Source of the DNA: Hanleya hanleyi
Lineage: Eukaryota > Mollusca > Polyplacophora > Lepidopleurida > Hanleyidae
Direction of reading: 5' to 3'
Length of the DNA: 64,000 nt
Assembly: GCA_036873755.1 (NCBI GenBank)
Contig: JAVTVY010018774.1
Location: 1-64,000 of the forward strand
Position numbers and translations under genes: made by a program. Below the pieces are notes generated by a model. The model was given only the letters and a program-made list of their open reading frames with translations. It was not told the DNA's origin and searched no databases. Positions 49,718 through 62,761 of this stretch are shown here, piece after piece (the stretch's first letter is position 1; each line of letters starts with the position of its first letter).

Positions 49718-51409
49718 GACGAAGGCTTGGATGGAGGTTTAATTGACCTCCTCATATTCCCTTACCTACTACTTGACCCATATCATGAGGATGTCAACAC
49801 CGCGTGACATTCTGATAGCAAGGCGATGATTGTGGACTCCGAAAATATGGATGGGCATACATGTATGGTGGACCTTTGATACAATGCACAGGGAGTCACG
49901 TGGTGTCTACAGCCTCAACCAGGAGCCGCTGAGCACATTTGAAAGGGGGAGGGGCTGAAATCTATACCGACCATGTTAAATGTTGGACTGGTGCTATCTA
50001 ACATGGCCCCCCCGGCTTCGCGGCCCCTGTCTACAGCCCCTGTCTTATGACGGGCATCCAAAATAATTCCTATGATCAGAAGGTACTCGTAAGGAGACAG
50101 AACCATGGCAAGCCAAAGTGCTTTTTATTCGAGAATTTCCGATATCGGAAATTCATGTCCTTCAATTTCCGATATCGGAAATTGTATTCTCGATATCGGA
50201 AATTGCAATTCCCGATATCGGAAATTGGAATTTTCGATATCGAGAATTGCAATTTCCGATATCGGAAATTCGGAGACAATTCTAGTTTAAGTAAAGCTTC
50301 GAGAGCTTTCATTTCCGTTATCGGAAATTCAGTGACAATTTCCGATATGGGAAATTCTATTTCGATATCGAAAATTGAATTCCCGGTCCATACTCCATGT
50401 AAGAGAGCACGAAATTGGGCCATTACCCTTCCTTGTAGGACAACAGTGTAAAAACGACACTTTGAAAGATATGTATATTATGTACAGTTTCTCTCGACAG
50501 GGGCATTACCCCCCTTCCATAAGACGACAGTGTTAAAACGACACATGTGAGGTACCAGGACTATTCTCCTCCCAGGACGATTTTCTATAATGACACTCTA
50601 AAACGACACTTTCACTAAATCATCTAAGAACAGCCATGCTTAGAAATATTGTCAAGGCCATTTTTACTTCTAAGATGACAGTGCTAAAAGGACACATATG
50701 GCGGACTAGCACCACTCTTCTCTCAAAACGACAGTCTAAAAACGACACTTTGAAAGCGATGTATATTTTTAAAGCGACAGTCTAAAAGCGACACTTCATC
50801 AGATATGTATATTTGATAAAGCTACAGTCTATTAACGACACTTCATCAGATATGTATATTTTTCAAAGCGACAGTCTAAAGGCGACACTGCATCAGATAT
50901 GTATATTTGATTAAGCGACACTCTAAAAACGACACATTCATTGAACCGTGTAAAAGCGATGGAAATATTATGTCTATTCTCACTTCTAAGACGACAGTGT
51001 TAAAACGACGCATATGGGGGAGTAGGACTATTCTCCTGCCAGGGCGACAGTCTGGTAAACGACACTTCACAAGATATGTATATTTTTTACAGCGACACTG
51101 TAAAAACGTCAGTTTCATTGAACCGTGTAACAGCGATCATAAGATATGTATATTTTCTACAGCGACACTGTAAACAGTTCCATTGAACCATGTAACAGCA
51201 ATGCTTGGAAATATTATCAGGACCATTGTCACTTCTAAGACGACAGTGGTAAAACAACACATATGAGGGGGCAGGACTATTCTCCTGCCAGGGCGACAGT
51301 CTGCAAAACGACACTTCCTAAGATATCTATATTTTCTACAGCGACACACTAAAACTTATGTATTGTAAACATGGTTGGAAATATTACCAGGGGCATTGTC
51401 ACTTGTAAG

Positions 51410-51873
51410 ACGACAGTGTTAAAACGACACATGTGGAGGACTAGAGATATTGTACTCCCAGGGCGACAGTCTAAAAACGACACTTTATGAGTTGAATACA
51501 TTTTCATCAGCGACACTCTAAAAACAACACTTACATTGAATCATATGACAGCGATGACTGAAAATATTTTGATAGAGAAAGGTACGTGAAGTCCAGTGTC
51601 AATGCGGTGTTGGGGAGAAAGGTATGTAAAGACAAAGTGGAGTGTCAAATTGAGATAGGACTTAGGGTTAGGTATGTTTCGTAACTATCAGGTTCAGGTT
51701 CGTTTCAGCTATCAAAATATTTTTAGTCATCGCTGTCATATGATTCAATGTAAGTGTTGTTTTTAGAGTGTCGCTGATGAAAATGTATTCAACTCATAAA
51801 GTGTCGTTTTTAGACTGTCGCCCTGGGAGTACAATATCCCTAGTCCTCCACATGTGTCGTTTTAACACTGTCA
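51410..51873. repeat. Long hairpin inside the foldback structure
   Basis: 51410-51568 and 51707-51873 are near-perfect inverted copies (ACGACACATGTGGAGGACTA; CAGGGCGACAGTCTAAAAAC) around a 140-bp loop that holds the first 40-bp core units. Confidence 0.8.
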
Positions 51874-53684
51874 GTGACACTGAACTTCAAGCACTAGGGA
51901 GGAATGTACGTGAAAGAGAGGTACATGAAGTCGAGAGTCAAAGCGGTGTTAGGGAGGAATGTACGTCAAGTCGAGTGGCAAAGTGGTGTTAGGGAGGAAG
52001 GTACGTGTAGTCGAGAGTCAAAGCGGTGTAAGGGAAGAATGTACGCGAAGTCGAGTGTCAACGCGGAGGAAGGTACCGGTACGTGAATTCAAGGGTCAAA
52101 GCGGTAGTAGGGAGGAAGATATGTGAAGTCGAGTGTCAAAGCAGTGTTAGGCAGTAATGTACGTGAGGTAGAGTGTCAAAGTGATGTTAGGGAGGAATCC
52201 AGATAGGACTTAGGGTTAGGTATGTTTCTTAACTATCAGGTTCAGGTTCATTTCAGCTATCAAAATGAAATAAGTTCTGCACCAACGTGTACCTCAGGTG
52301 AAATGTCGGAGAATGATGTGATTGAATTTCAGTGTACGTGGTCCAGTGTCAAATTGAGATAGGACTTAGGGTAGGTATGTTTCGTAATTACCAGGTTCAG
52401 GTTCGTTTCAGCTATCAAACTCAAATAATTTCTCCACAAAAGTGTACCTAAGGTGAAATGTTGAAGCGGAGTGATAGAATGATGTGCTTGAAGTTCAGTG
52501 TCAACGCGATGTTAGAGAGGAAAGTAATTTTTGTGTCAAAGCAGTGTTAGGGAGGAATTTATGTGAGGTAGAAAGAGTGTCAAAGCAGTGTTAGGGAGGA
52601 AGGTACGTGAAGTAGAGTGTCAAACCGCTGTTAGGGAGAATTTCGAGAGTCAAAGCCGTCTTAGAGAGAAAGGTACATGAAGTCGAGAGTTAAAGCCGTG
52701 TTAGGGAGGAAAATTCGCGAAGTCGAGAGTCAAAGTGGTGTTAGGGAAGAATGTACTTCAAGTCGAGTGTCAAAGCAGTGTTAGGGAAGAAGGTACGTCA
52801 AGTGTCAAAGCGATGTTAGGGCGGAAGGTATGTGAAGCCGAAAGTCAAAGCGGTGTTAGGGAGGAATGTACGTGAAGTCGAGAGTTAGAGCGGTGTTAGG
52901 GGGGAACGTACGCGAGTCGAGTGTCAAAGCAGTGTTAGGGAGGAAAGTACGTGAAGTCAAGTGTCAAAGCAGTGTTAGGGAGGAAGGTACGTGAAGTCGA
53001 CGTACGCACCTTCCTCCCTAACACTGCGTTGACACTCTCTCTACCTCACATAAATTCCTCCCTAACAGCGGTTTGACACTAAAGTTACTTTCCTCCCTAA
53101 CACCGCTTTGACACTGAACATCAAGCAATAGGGAGGAATGTACGTGATGTCGAGTGTCAAAGCAGTGTTAGGGAGGAATGTACATGAAGCCAAGTGTCAA
53201 AGCGGTGTTAGGGAGGAATGTACGTGAATTTCGAGAGTCAAAGCAGTGTTAGAGAGAATGGTACATGAAGTCGAGAGTCAAAGCAGTGTTATGGAGGAAT
53301 GTACGTCAAGTCGAGTGTCAAAGCAGTGTTAGGGAGGTCGGTACGTCAAGTCAAGTATCAAAGCGGTGTTAGGGCGGAAGGTACGTGAAGCCGAATGTCA
53401 AAGCGGTGTTAGGGAGGAATGTACGTGAAGTCGAGAGTTAAAGCAGTGTTAGGGAGGAATGTACGTGAGTCGAGTGTCAAAACAGTGTTAGGGAGAAAAG
53501 TACGTGAAGTCAAGTGCCAAAGCAGTGTTAGGGAGGAAGGTACGTGAAGTCGAGAGTCAAAGTGGTGTTAGGGAGGAATGTACGGGTACGTGAATTCAGG
53601 TGTCAAAGCGGCATTAGGGAGGAAGATACGTGAAGTCGAGTGTCAAAACAGTGTTAGGCAGTAATGTTCTTCAAGAGGAGTGGT

Positions 53685-53745
53685 CGTGATATAGCTGAAA
53701 TATTGTTGAAAGCGACGTTAAATTCTATTCACTCACTCACTCAAG
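53685..53745. repeat. SINE 3' fragment
   Basis: GTGATATAGCTGAAATATTG, AAAGCGACGTTAAATTC and TATTCACTCACTCACTCA, the mollusc-type SINE in reverse orientation to the fragment at 10655. Inserted in the 40-bp array. Confidence 0.7.
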
Positions 53746-56700
53746 AGGAGTGTCAAAGCGGTGTTAGGGAGGAATGTACGTGAGGTAGAGGTCAAAGTGG
53801 TGTTAGGGAGGAATCGGGATAGGACTTAGGGTTAGGTATGTTTCATAAATATTAGGTTCAAGGAAATAAGTTCTGCACCAATGTGTACCTCAGGTGAAAT
53901 GTCGGAGAATGATGTGATTGAAGTTCAGTGTCAAAGCGGTGTTATGGAGGAATGTACGTGGGCCACTGTCAAATTGGGATAGGACTTAGGGTTAGGTATG
54001 TTTCGTAACTATCAGGTTCAGGTTCGTTTCAGCTATCAAACTCAAATAATTTCTCCACAAAAGTGTACCTCAGGTGAAATGTTGAAGCGGACTGGTAGAG
54101 TGATGTGCTTGAAGTTCAGTGCCAAAGCGGTGTTAGGAAGGAAAGTAAGTTGAGTGTCAAAGCGCTGTTAGGGAGGAATTTATGTGAGGTAGAGAGAGTG
54201 TCACAGCGGTGTTAGGGAGGAATGTACGTGAGGTAGAGTGTCAAAACGGTGAGGAAGGAATCATGATAGGACTTAGGATTAGGTATGTTTCGTAACTATC
54301 AGGTTCAGGTTCGTTTCAGCTATCAAACTCAAATAATTTCTCCACAAAAGTGTACCTAAGGTGAAATGTTGAAGCGGAGTGATAGAATGATGTTCCTGAA
54401 GTTCAGTGTCAAAGCGATATTAGGGAGGAAAGTAATATGTGTGTCAACTTCAGCTATCAAAATGAAATAAGTTCTGCACCAACGTGTACCTCAGATGAAA
54501 TGTCGGAGAATGATGTGACTGAAGTTCAGTGTCAAAGCGGTGTTAGGGAGGAATGTACGTGGTCCAGTGTCAAATTGGGATATGACTTAGGGTTAGGTAT
54601 GTTTCGTAACTATGAGGTTCAGGTTCGTTTCAGCTGTTAAACTCCACAAAACTCCACAAAAGTGTACCTAAGGTGAAATGTTGAAGTGGAGTGGTAGAAT
54701 GATGTGCTTGAATTTCAGTGTCAAAGCTGTGTTAGGGAGGAAAGTAAGTTGAGTGTCAAAGCGCTGTTAGGGAGGAATTTATGTCAGGTAAAGAGAGCGT
54801 CAAAGCAGTGTTATGGGGGAAGATACGTGAAGTCAAGTGTCGAAGCGGTGTTAAAGAGGAATGTACGTGAATTCGAGAGTAAAAGCGGTGTTACGGTGGA
54901 ATGTACATGAAGTCGAGTGTCAAAGCACTAGCAGTGTTAGGGAGGAAGGTACGTGAAGTCCAGTGTCAAAGCGGTGTTTGGGAGGAAGGTATGTGAACAC
55001 AAAGTGGAGTGTCAAATTGGGATAGGACTTAGCGTTAGGCATGTTTCGTAACTATTAGGTTCAGGTTCGTTTCATCTATCAAAATCATATTTCTCAACAA
55101 AAGTGTACCTCAGCTGAGCTGAAATGCTGAAGCGAAGTGGTAGAATGATGTGCTTGAAGTTCACTGTCAAAGCGATGTTAGCGAGGAAAGTATGTCGAGT
55201 GTCAAACACTGTTAGGGTGAAATTTATGTGAGGTAGAGAAGCGGAGTTGGTGAATGTTGTGCTTGAACAGTTTCAAAGTGGTGTTAGGGAAGAATGTACG
55301 TGAAGTCGAGTGTCAGCGGTGTTAGGGAGGAATGTACGTGAAGTCGACTGTCAAACCGCTGTTAGGGAGGATTGTACATGAAGTCGAGAGTTAAAGCGGT
55401 GTTAGGGAGGAATGTACATGAAGTTGAGTGTCAAATCGGTGTTAGGAAGGAATGTACGTGAAGTCAGTTGTCAAGGCGGTGTTAGGGAGGAAGGTACGTG
55501 CAGTCGGCTGTCAAAGTGGTGTTAGGGAGTAATGTGCTTGAAGTGGAGTGTCAAAGCGGTGTTAGGGAGGTATTACTTGATCCGGAACGGCCGCCTCCCC
55601 TCCTGGTAATATTTTCAACCATGCGTACAATACATAATTCAACGAAAGTGTCGTTTTTGGTGTGTCGCTGTAGAAAATATACATATCTTATGGACTGTCG
55701 TCCGAGCAGGAGAATAGTCCTGCTCCCTCATATGTGTCGTTTTAAACTTGTCGTCTTAGAAGTGACAATGGTCCTGATAATATTTCCTGTTACAGTATTG
55801 CTGTTACACGGTTCAATGAAAGTGCCATTTTTTAGAGTGCCGTTGTAGAAAATATACATATCTTATGAAGGGTCGTTTTCCAGACTGTCGCCCTGGCAGA
55901 AGTATATTCCTCCCTATGTGTCGTTTTAACACTGTCGTCTTTCAAGCGAGAATAGACCTGATAATATTTCCCAATGAAACTGTCGTTTTTTGCAGTGTCA
56001 CTGTAGAAAACATACATATCTTATGATCGCTATTACACGGTCCAATGAAACTGTCATATTTAGTGTCGCTGTAGAAAATGTACATATCTTATTAAGTGTC
56101 CTTTTCTGTCGCCCTGGCAGGAGAATAGTCCTGCTCCCCCATATGTGTCGTTTTAACACTGTCTTCTCAGAATTGAGAATAGCCCTGATAATATTTCCAA
56201 CAATCGCTGTTACACGGTTCGATGAAAGTGTCGTTTTTAGAATGTCGCTGTAGAAAATATACATATCTTATGAAGTGTCGTTTGCCAGACTGTCGCCCTG
56301 GCAGGAGAATAGTCCTGCTCCCTCATATGTGCCGTTTTAACACTGTCGTCTTAAAACGGAGAATGGTCCTCATAATATTTCCAACCATAGCTGTTACATG
56401 TAGGCCTACATTATTCAACGACAGTGTCATCTTCAGAAGTGTCGTTTTCCAGGCAGTAACTCATAAAGTGTCGTTTTTAGACTCGCCCTGGGAGTACAAT
56501 AGCACTAGTCCTCCACATGTGTCGTTTTAGATCTGTCGTCTTACAAGTGACAATGCCCCTGGTAATATTTACAACCATGCTTACAATACATAATTCAATG
56601 AAAGTGTCGTGTTTTAGTGTGTCGCTTAGAAAATATACATATCTTATGAAGTGTCGTTTTCCAGACTGTCGCCCTGGCAGGAGAATAGTCCTGCTCCCCC

Positions 56701-57278
56701 ATATGTGTCGTTTTAACACAGTCGTCTTAGAAGTGAGAACAGACCTGATAGTATTTCTAAGCATTGCTGTTACACGGTTCAACGAAAGTGTCGTTTTAGA
56801 GTGTCGCTGTAGAAAATATACATATCTTATGAAGTGTCGTTTTCCAGACTGTCGCCCTGGCAGAAGTATAGTCCTGCTCCCCCACATGTGCCGTTTTAAC
56901 ACTGTCGTCTTAAAACGGAGAATGGTCCTCATAATATTTCCAACCATAGCTGTTACATGTACATGATTCAACGAAAGTCTCGCCTTCAGAAAAAATCATA
57001 TACATGTACATGTATGATTCCACACAGGGAGAGTCACGAAGATCCACTGTATACAATAACACAGAGAATTCTCGTGATCTCTTACATGGAGTAGCAACCG
57101 AATTCCCGATATGGGAAATTCTATTTCCGATATCGGAAATTGTCACTGAATTTCCGATATAGGAAATTCTAATTCCCGATATCGGAAATTCTATTTCCGA
57201 TATCGGGAATTGCAATTTCCGATATCGGAAATTAGAATTTCCGATATCGGGAATTCAATTTCTCATATCGGAAATTCG

Positions 57279-57863
57279 GAATAAAACACATATTTTTATA
57301 TAATCACTATTAAAGGAGTCGTGCATCTCGCCTGTCCGTCCGTTCGTTTGCAAGGATGTGTGTGCGTGCGTGTGTGTCACTGGGTAATGCGATTGAAGGA
57401 GCCGTGTGTGAGTGTGTATGTTACACTGAATAATAATATGATCTCAGAAATGGTTCCCTGTGACTGAGAGGGAAGAGAAAGATGTAGGGACGGTCAATGT
57501 GCTGATCAATAAGATGTTCGTAATCTTCTATTCCCTGACTCATCACTATCACATTGGATATACTAATAATGGTATATTTATCGTGGACTAATGGAGTCCA
57601 TATACAAAGTAGAAAAATGAGAGAGAAAACACAGTGAGCGTGGAACTAAAATCCAAAAACAATCAATGGCAGTGTATGAAAACATTCTCCAGTATAGCAC
57701 CAATGCAAGCCACATACGAACCAGTGATGAGTTGGAAATAGCAAGCGTCAGACCCGACATTCAATATTCAGCGGTCGTCCAAAAAAGAATTTCCGCCTCA
57801 GTAATCGGAATACGGTACCTATTTCTTATGACAGCACCAATTCCAAATGTATATGAATACAAA
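57279..57863. other. Noncoding flank between foldback structure and LTR element
   Basis: No gene. A (GTGC/GTGT)n patch is at 57355-57380. ACAAA (57859-57863) is the left flank of the LTR element and should be its 5-bp target duplication. Confidence 0.45.
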
Positions 57864-60475
57864 TGTAACGAAAGTACCGAATGACAGCGACCCCTTGGGA
57901 TCCCCTTTAATCAGCCACTGCTTGTGTTCTGACACGTGACTACTGTGAAAACGAAAGTTACATTGGGTTTATGTGTGCGGTTCACTTACCTGGTGGAATT
58001 CAACGCTGTAATTTGCCTAGAATGAACTATAATAATCCGGGAGACAGACAATGCCTCGAAATCCCGGTGAAGTTATCTCAAACGACCAGTCGGGACGGTA
58101 ATAGGGACCCTGGTGAGCTACTCGCTTCACTGAGAATGACGTCAGTCAGGAATCCGGAAGTCGGTTCCAGTGAATATGCAGATTAGGGACAGTGAACTTT
58201 GCGGTCGTCGTGTGAATTAACTAGAGGGAGTTGGAAGCTGAGATTTACCAGTTATGTCCGTTATGAATTATGGTTTGTTCCTCCATAGCCATATTTATCC
58301 AGCGAAGTCCAGATAAACTGATCGGGAAGTGGTGTGAGTGACAATAAAGAGGGCGCTGTCATCTTCGACGACGTGTTTCTACCTTTATCCGCAGAAGAGC
58401 GGTAGCCCTATATAAGCCGGACTCTCGCTGAAACGAGGCAGACCAGCAGAAACATCGAGGTGAGAGCACACGCCAAATCTATTGGGGAGAAGAATCCAAT
58501 ACATTGCCGGGCCGGAGAAAGCCCGCCGCCGAATTTGTACATTGCCGGGCCGGAGAAAGGCCGCCGCCGAATTGGAGAAGTACCGCCGCCGAATTTGTGC
58601 CGCCGCCGAATTTGGGCCGGGACCAGGCCGCCGAATATTATAGCATCATCATTGCATACATTTACACACACTTACATTCACATGTTCGGGCCGTGTTTAC
58701 TCTACTTCGATCTCTATTCGGCATCAACCGTATTGCACAGTTGAACGGATATTGCGCTGGAAGTTAAGAGTATAGACGTTTATCGCCAATGGTTATTCTT
58801 ATTCTCTACCGTACGCCAGTACGGGCTCAGCTCTGGGAATTAACTAACGGCGTTAGGGTCGATAGCATGGCCATACATTAGCCGCATCTCTCTTTGCTTT
58901 CAACCGTATCGCACAGTTGTTCAAAGATTGCGCTGTGGTTCGTGTATCTAGTAAGCTGTATCTGGTAAGGGATGCGAGTCCCTGTGAAGAAGATATAGCT
59001 AAAGCATTTCATTCACAGTTCCTACATAAACAATTATTCATGCACACATGTACTTAATACACAACCTACGGGTTGAAATACATTCACGCTAACACCCACA
59101 AGCTATAGGTTCGAGCCTATAGCTTGACATATATACATCTACCAGTAAATCGTACGATAAACGATTATCCATTCACGGCCCCATAAGCATACAGTTTCTC
59201 ACCACCCTGTACATATATTGAGTAATTCACGACCAATGATAGATTACTACTGTCTCATACAGTAGTATATAGAGGGGGAATCCTAGACCTGATGCCCATC
59301 TATTGCGGAAGACCCTGCAGTAGTATAGAGAGAGGGTTCAAGGGTCAACTGACCATACAGTAGTATAGAAGGAGGGTTCCTATACCGGTTGACCATACAG
59401 TAGTATAGAGAGCGGGTGCCGATTCCAGGTGCCCATACAGTAGTATAGGAAGAAGGTTACTAGACCAGGTGCCTGCCTATCCACCGTGTGTTATTGATGT
59501 CCGATCCTATGTGGACCGTGTAGCCGTGAACTCTAGCCTTGATGATTCGTCCTTGAAGCCGGGCCGCGGAGTGAGTCGCCGTGAGCGGGGTCGCTGAAGC
59601 CTGGGGGTGTATTCCTACGAGGGGTGCCGTCTGCTGCTGTGGCGAGCCGTGCAGTTGAATAGTCCTGCGGTGTTACAGAGAGACGGGCCGGTGCCGTAGA
59701 AGCCTGTGTACTGTGATAGTACTGTCGTGCCCAGGCCGTCCGCATCCATTGACGGTTATCAACGCTTGGAGGGGCTTAGTCGTGTAAGACGAGACACGAC
59801 GACGACGAGAAGTCCATACCACCCGAGGGAGGAAGACCGGGGGAAGGAAGACACACGTCGGACATAACCACGGAGGGACCTAGTCGTGTTAGACGAGACA
59901 CGACGCAGTGTTCATCCATACGGGAGTGAACGAAGACCTGGGGAAGGAAGCTAGACGCTGGACCTTTCCACGTATATCTGGGGAAGAACGGTAGACGCTG
60001 GATCCTACTGCAAAGCCCTGGGGAAGGAAGATAGAAGCTGGACCCATCCATGAGAGAACCGGTCGTGACCAGACTGTGGCTGTGACCAGGCCTGCTCGCG
60101 TTATAGCTAGGGCTATATATATTTTGTATATATTTTCTATTGAACTTCTGTTAAAGATAACTATAAGAGTACAGATAATTCATAGAGTAGGGATCTTCTT
60201 TGCAGGGATTATACGCTACCACGATTTGAATCCTGTATACCTGCTCAAAGAATTATATGTCAGTATTGCATTAATTTGCTTTGGTTGTTATTACAGGTCT
60301 TCCTTTCCAACCTCCTTGATCCAGACAAGGTGACAGGTTGAATCGAACTCCCTCGTTGGCCAGGATCAGTGCCCGAGTGCGTTCCCAGTAGCCTGACAGT
60401 TTGTCTTGGGGGCCCTGCGCACTCTGTGGATCTGAAACATCCATTATCCCACGTTATAGAAGTAGAAACGTTTCA
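57864..60475 (+). repeat. 5' long terminal repeat (about 2.6 kb)
   Basis: Begins TGTAACG and is taken to end CGTTTCA, an imperfect inverted pair, just before the primer-binding-site-like sequence. TATATAAG at 58409-58416 is the likely promoter. It includes GCCGCCGCCGAATTTG repeats (58520-58640), a repeat with CATACAGTAGTATAGAGAGA (59250-59460) and CTGGGGAAGGAAGAT...GACGCTGGACC units (59880-60050). The 3' boundary is inferred, since the 3' LTR runs out of the window after 1,029 bp. Confidence 0.75.
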
Positions 60476-60494
60476 ACTGGTGGCAGCGGTGGGA
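60476..60494 (+). other. Probable primer-binding site
   Basis: ACTGGTGGCAGCGGTGGGA directly follows the inferred LTR end. The tRNA partner is not identified here. Confidence 0.5.
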
Positions 60495-62761
60495 TGGCCA
60501 ACTTCTGGGAGACGAAGGAAAGGAGACCAAGCCTGGCGGATAGAAAAGATCCGGCCCAGACAACCATGAATAGGAGTGGAGATTTCGGCGCCAAGTTGCG
60601 ACAGTGGGAAGCCATGAGCCAACCACCTGACGAAAGAGGAGCCCAACGGAAGTTTTCCACAACGCCGAGTCCTCGGGAACGACGTGAGACGGGAGGAGGC
60701 GTGGCTTCCGGACGATCAACCACGGCGACACTGGGGTACGAAAATCTTCTTGACCTGTCCACGCTGGAACTGGGATCGGTGCTGTTGGCACCGCCGGCCG
60801 AGCTGACGCCACGACCTCCAGGGGAGACGTCTACCGAAGATCGACTGAGGGGGCGTGGGCCAGGGCCTGAACAACCCGACGTTGACCTAAGACGAGAGGT
60901 AGAAGACCAGCGTAATGTCTCAAATGCATTATGCACAGCGATGACCGCCATGATGGGACAGATGTCCACGATGCTGAGAAATCAAAGTTCCGGTGACGAG
61001 ACGACTCCACCGAGGGCGGAAGATTACAGCCATTCTGGGCCAGCCGGACTGGAAAGAGAGCGCCGAGCCGCAGAGACGCCACCACGAGGTCGAGATGAAG
61101 CCGCATCGGGTACAACGTCGAGGCGAGATGAATCACCGCCAAGACGCCGCCGGGACGAACCACCTTCAGTTTCGTGGGACCATCCGTTACAGACGTCCAC
61201 GCCCATGGGGGAACCTAGACGGCCGAAGACGACGATGGTGAAGGCCGCTACCTACGATGGTACCACGCCATGGCGGGATTATTTGGCTCACTTTGGGCAC
61301 TGTTCTGTGATCAACGGATGGACCTACCACCAACAGGGTCAATACCTGGCCGTCGCTTTAAGGGGGTCAGCGCAACAGGTGTTAGCCAGCCTTAAGTCTG
61401 CACCAGGCAGTACCGACTACGACCGTTTGAAGGAAGCCTTGGAGAAGCGATTTGCCCCGCCTAATCAGATGGATATGTACAAGGCACAGCTGAGGTCTAG
61501 ACACCGTGAGAGGGACGAAGACCTTCCAGGCTTGGCTCAAGCACTAATCCGCCTAGCCCAGCTGGCCTATCCCGACGCCGGAGACGATGTTCAGGATACC
61601 CTAGCCAAGGATCAGTTCCTGGACGGCATCGGTGATGAGTTGGGATTCGAAGTCTGGCAGACACGACCCAAGAACTTGGATGCGGCAGTACATGCGGCTG
61701 TGGAACTGGAAGCATTCAAGAGATATCGTCGACATGAAACATGGGCAACAACCAGAGCTGTTCATGCCGAGAAACAGATGGGAACGGAGACCCAGCATCT
61801 GAGAGAAATGAAGCGGTTATTGGAACAGATTCTGCGAGACACTGAATCACCGCGACAGCAACAACCACGACGATACCGGTCGAGATGGGGGCATAGGCGT
61901 GGCCGACAACGACCATACGGTAACCGAGACTGGACACCAAGGTGCTGGACGTGCGGTAAACATGACCATTATCGAGCGACTTGCCCTGAAGGCCGTAGAG
62001 AAGATGGTTCCCGACCGCAGGATCCACCAAAAACGTCTTTGGCGGCACCAACGTTTCAACTGGTGGTGGACGATACGAGAACTTTTCCTCACAGATACAA
62101 GCCTGGTGATCAGGTTTACCTGTATATTTCCGCCACTAAGCGTGGGGAGATCCGGAAACTACGAGACCGGTGGGGAGGGCCTTATACTGTGAAAGAAGCC
62201 CTGACGGATGTGACCTATCGCATCGCCGACGAGGCTGGTGGCCTCCGTGTGGTCCATCATGATCTTCTTAAGCCCTTCTACCCCAGAGGGACAACGGATG
62301 GTGAGACCACTGAGTCAACAGAGAATGATGGTGATGTCGAGTCTGAGAATGACTCGGAGCCCGCGACGGTCTTTCCATATCCGGTGGAGCATCCAGCCGT
62401 AGTGAGATCTCCAGCACCTCGGCAGACGAGAAGTGGGCGGAGAACCCGTCGTCCTCCAAGATTGGCAGATTACGAGGTTGGATTACCGCCTGATCCCCCT
62501 GTTGAAGTCGAGCCGCCTCTTTCGGAAGAGCAGATGGCCTTGCCGGAGACGTGGGGCCCTCCACAAACGACTCATTGGAGGCGCTTTGAGGACTACGTTT
62601 TAGCCTGCAAGTTGGCAGGAGGTAAACGCCCATATGCAAACACGGATGATTACCGTGAACGTCGAGGGATGACCTGTGGTGCATGGCCGACCTGCAGGTA
62701 TTCTGGTGGGCGACAAACACAGGCTGGCCAACCCCGAGGCTTTACTGCCTCCGATGCATGA
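60494..62761 (+). CDS. Gag fused to integrase C-terminal domain (LTR retrotransposon)
   Basis: 755 residues from MANFWETKERRPSLADR; the upstream frame is LTR and lacks an ATG. The N-terminal ~230 residues are disordered and charged (SPPRRRRDEPPSVSWD). A retrotransposon Gag/capsid-like domain follows (WRDYLAHFGHCSVINGW ... FLDGIGDELGFEVW). A CCHC knuckle, CWTCGKHDHYRATC, is at about residues 484-497. From about residue 520 the protein continues as the end of a gypsy-type integrase (YKPGDQVYLYIS, RDRWGGPYTV, VVHHDLLKPFYP) and an acidic, Pro-rich tail. The join, near 62040-62060, keeps the frame, so a hybrid protein could be made. It could act only with RT and integrase supplied by a full-length relative. 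Confidence 0.85.
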   Translation: MANFWETKERRPSLADRKDPAQTTMNRSGDFGAKLRQWEAMSQPPDERGAQRKFSTTPSPRERRETGGGVASGRSTTATLGYENLLDLSTLELGSVLLAPPAELTPRPPGETSTEDRLRGRGPGPEQPDVDLRREVEDQRNVSNALCTAMTAMMGQMSTMLRNQSSGDETTPPRAEDYSHSGPAGLERERRAAETPPRGRDEAASGTTSRRDESPPRRRRDEPPSVSWDHPLQTSTPMGEPRRPKTTMVKAATYDGTTPWRDYLAHFGHCSVINGWTYHQQGQYLAVALRGSAQQVLASLKSAPGSTDYDRLKEALEKRFAPPNQMDMYKAQLRSRHRERDEDLPGLAQALIRLAQLAYPDAGDDVQDTLAKDQFLDGIGDELGFEVWQTRPKNLDAAVHAAVELEAFKRYRRHETWATTRAVHAEKQMGTETQHLREMKRLLEQILRDTESPRQQQPRRYRSRWGHRRGRQRPYGNRDWTPRCWTCGKHDHYRATCPEGRREDGSRPQDPPKTSLAAPTFQLVVDDTRTFPHRYKPGDQVYLYISATKRGEIRKLRDRWGGPYTVKEALTDVTYRIADEAGGLRVVHHDLLKPFYPRGTTDGETTESTENDGDVESENDSEPATVFPYPVEHPAVVRSPAPRQTRSGRRTRRPPRLADYEVGLPPDPPVEVEPPLSEEQMALPETWGPPQTTHWRRFEDYVLACKLAGGKRPYANTDDYRERRGMTCGAWPTCRYSGGRQTQAGQPRGFTASDA

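Larger units (their letters stand above)
50119..57278. repeat. 7.2-kb noncoding foldback structure with palindrome-rich ends
   Basis: Ends are clusters of TTTCCGATATCGGAAATT palindromes (50134-50385 and 57094-57275). Next come inverted arms (50385-51570 and 55610-57090) made of ~100-220-bp units with GACAGTCTAAAAACGACACT, AAGATATGTATATTTT and CAGGGCGACAGTCT. The middle (51590-55590) is an array of 40-bp units of the type GTGTCAAAGCGGTGTTAGGG plus AGGAATGTACGTGAAGTCGA, interspersed with a longer unit containing ACTTAGGGTTAGGTATGTTT. No reading frame shows protein features. Confidence 0.8.

Noticed and set aside
52200..55030. TTAGGGTTAGG stretches as interstitial telomere repeats
   Set aside because: Each occurrence is a single TAGGGTTAGG inside a longer ~150-bp unit, not a tandem telomeric array.
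51904..55848. Small frames in the 40-bp repeat region (for example 54704-54910)
   Set aside because: Repeat-derived, low complexity, no start context or conserved features.
58460..58767. Overlapping frames in the LTR with PPPNL/RRIGE repeats, also at 63568-63870
   Set aside because: They derive from GCCGCCGCCGAATT repeats in the LTR leader and differ between the two LTRs by frame-changing unit numbers.
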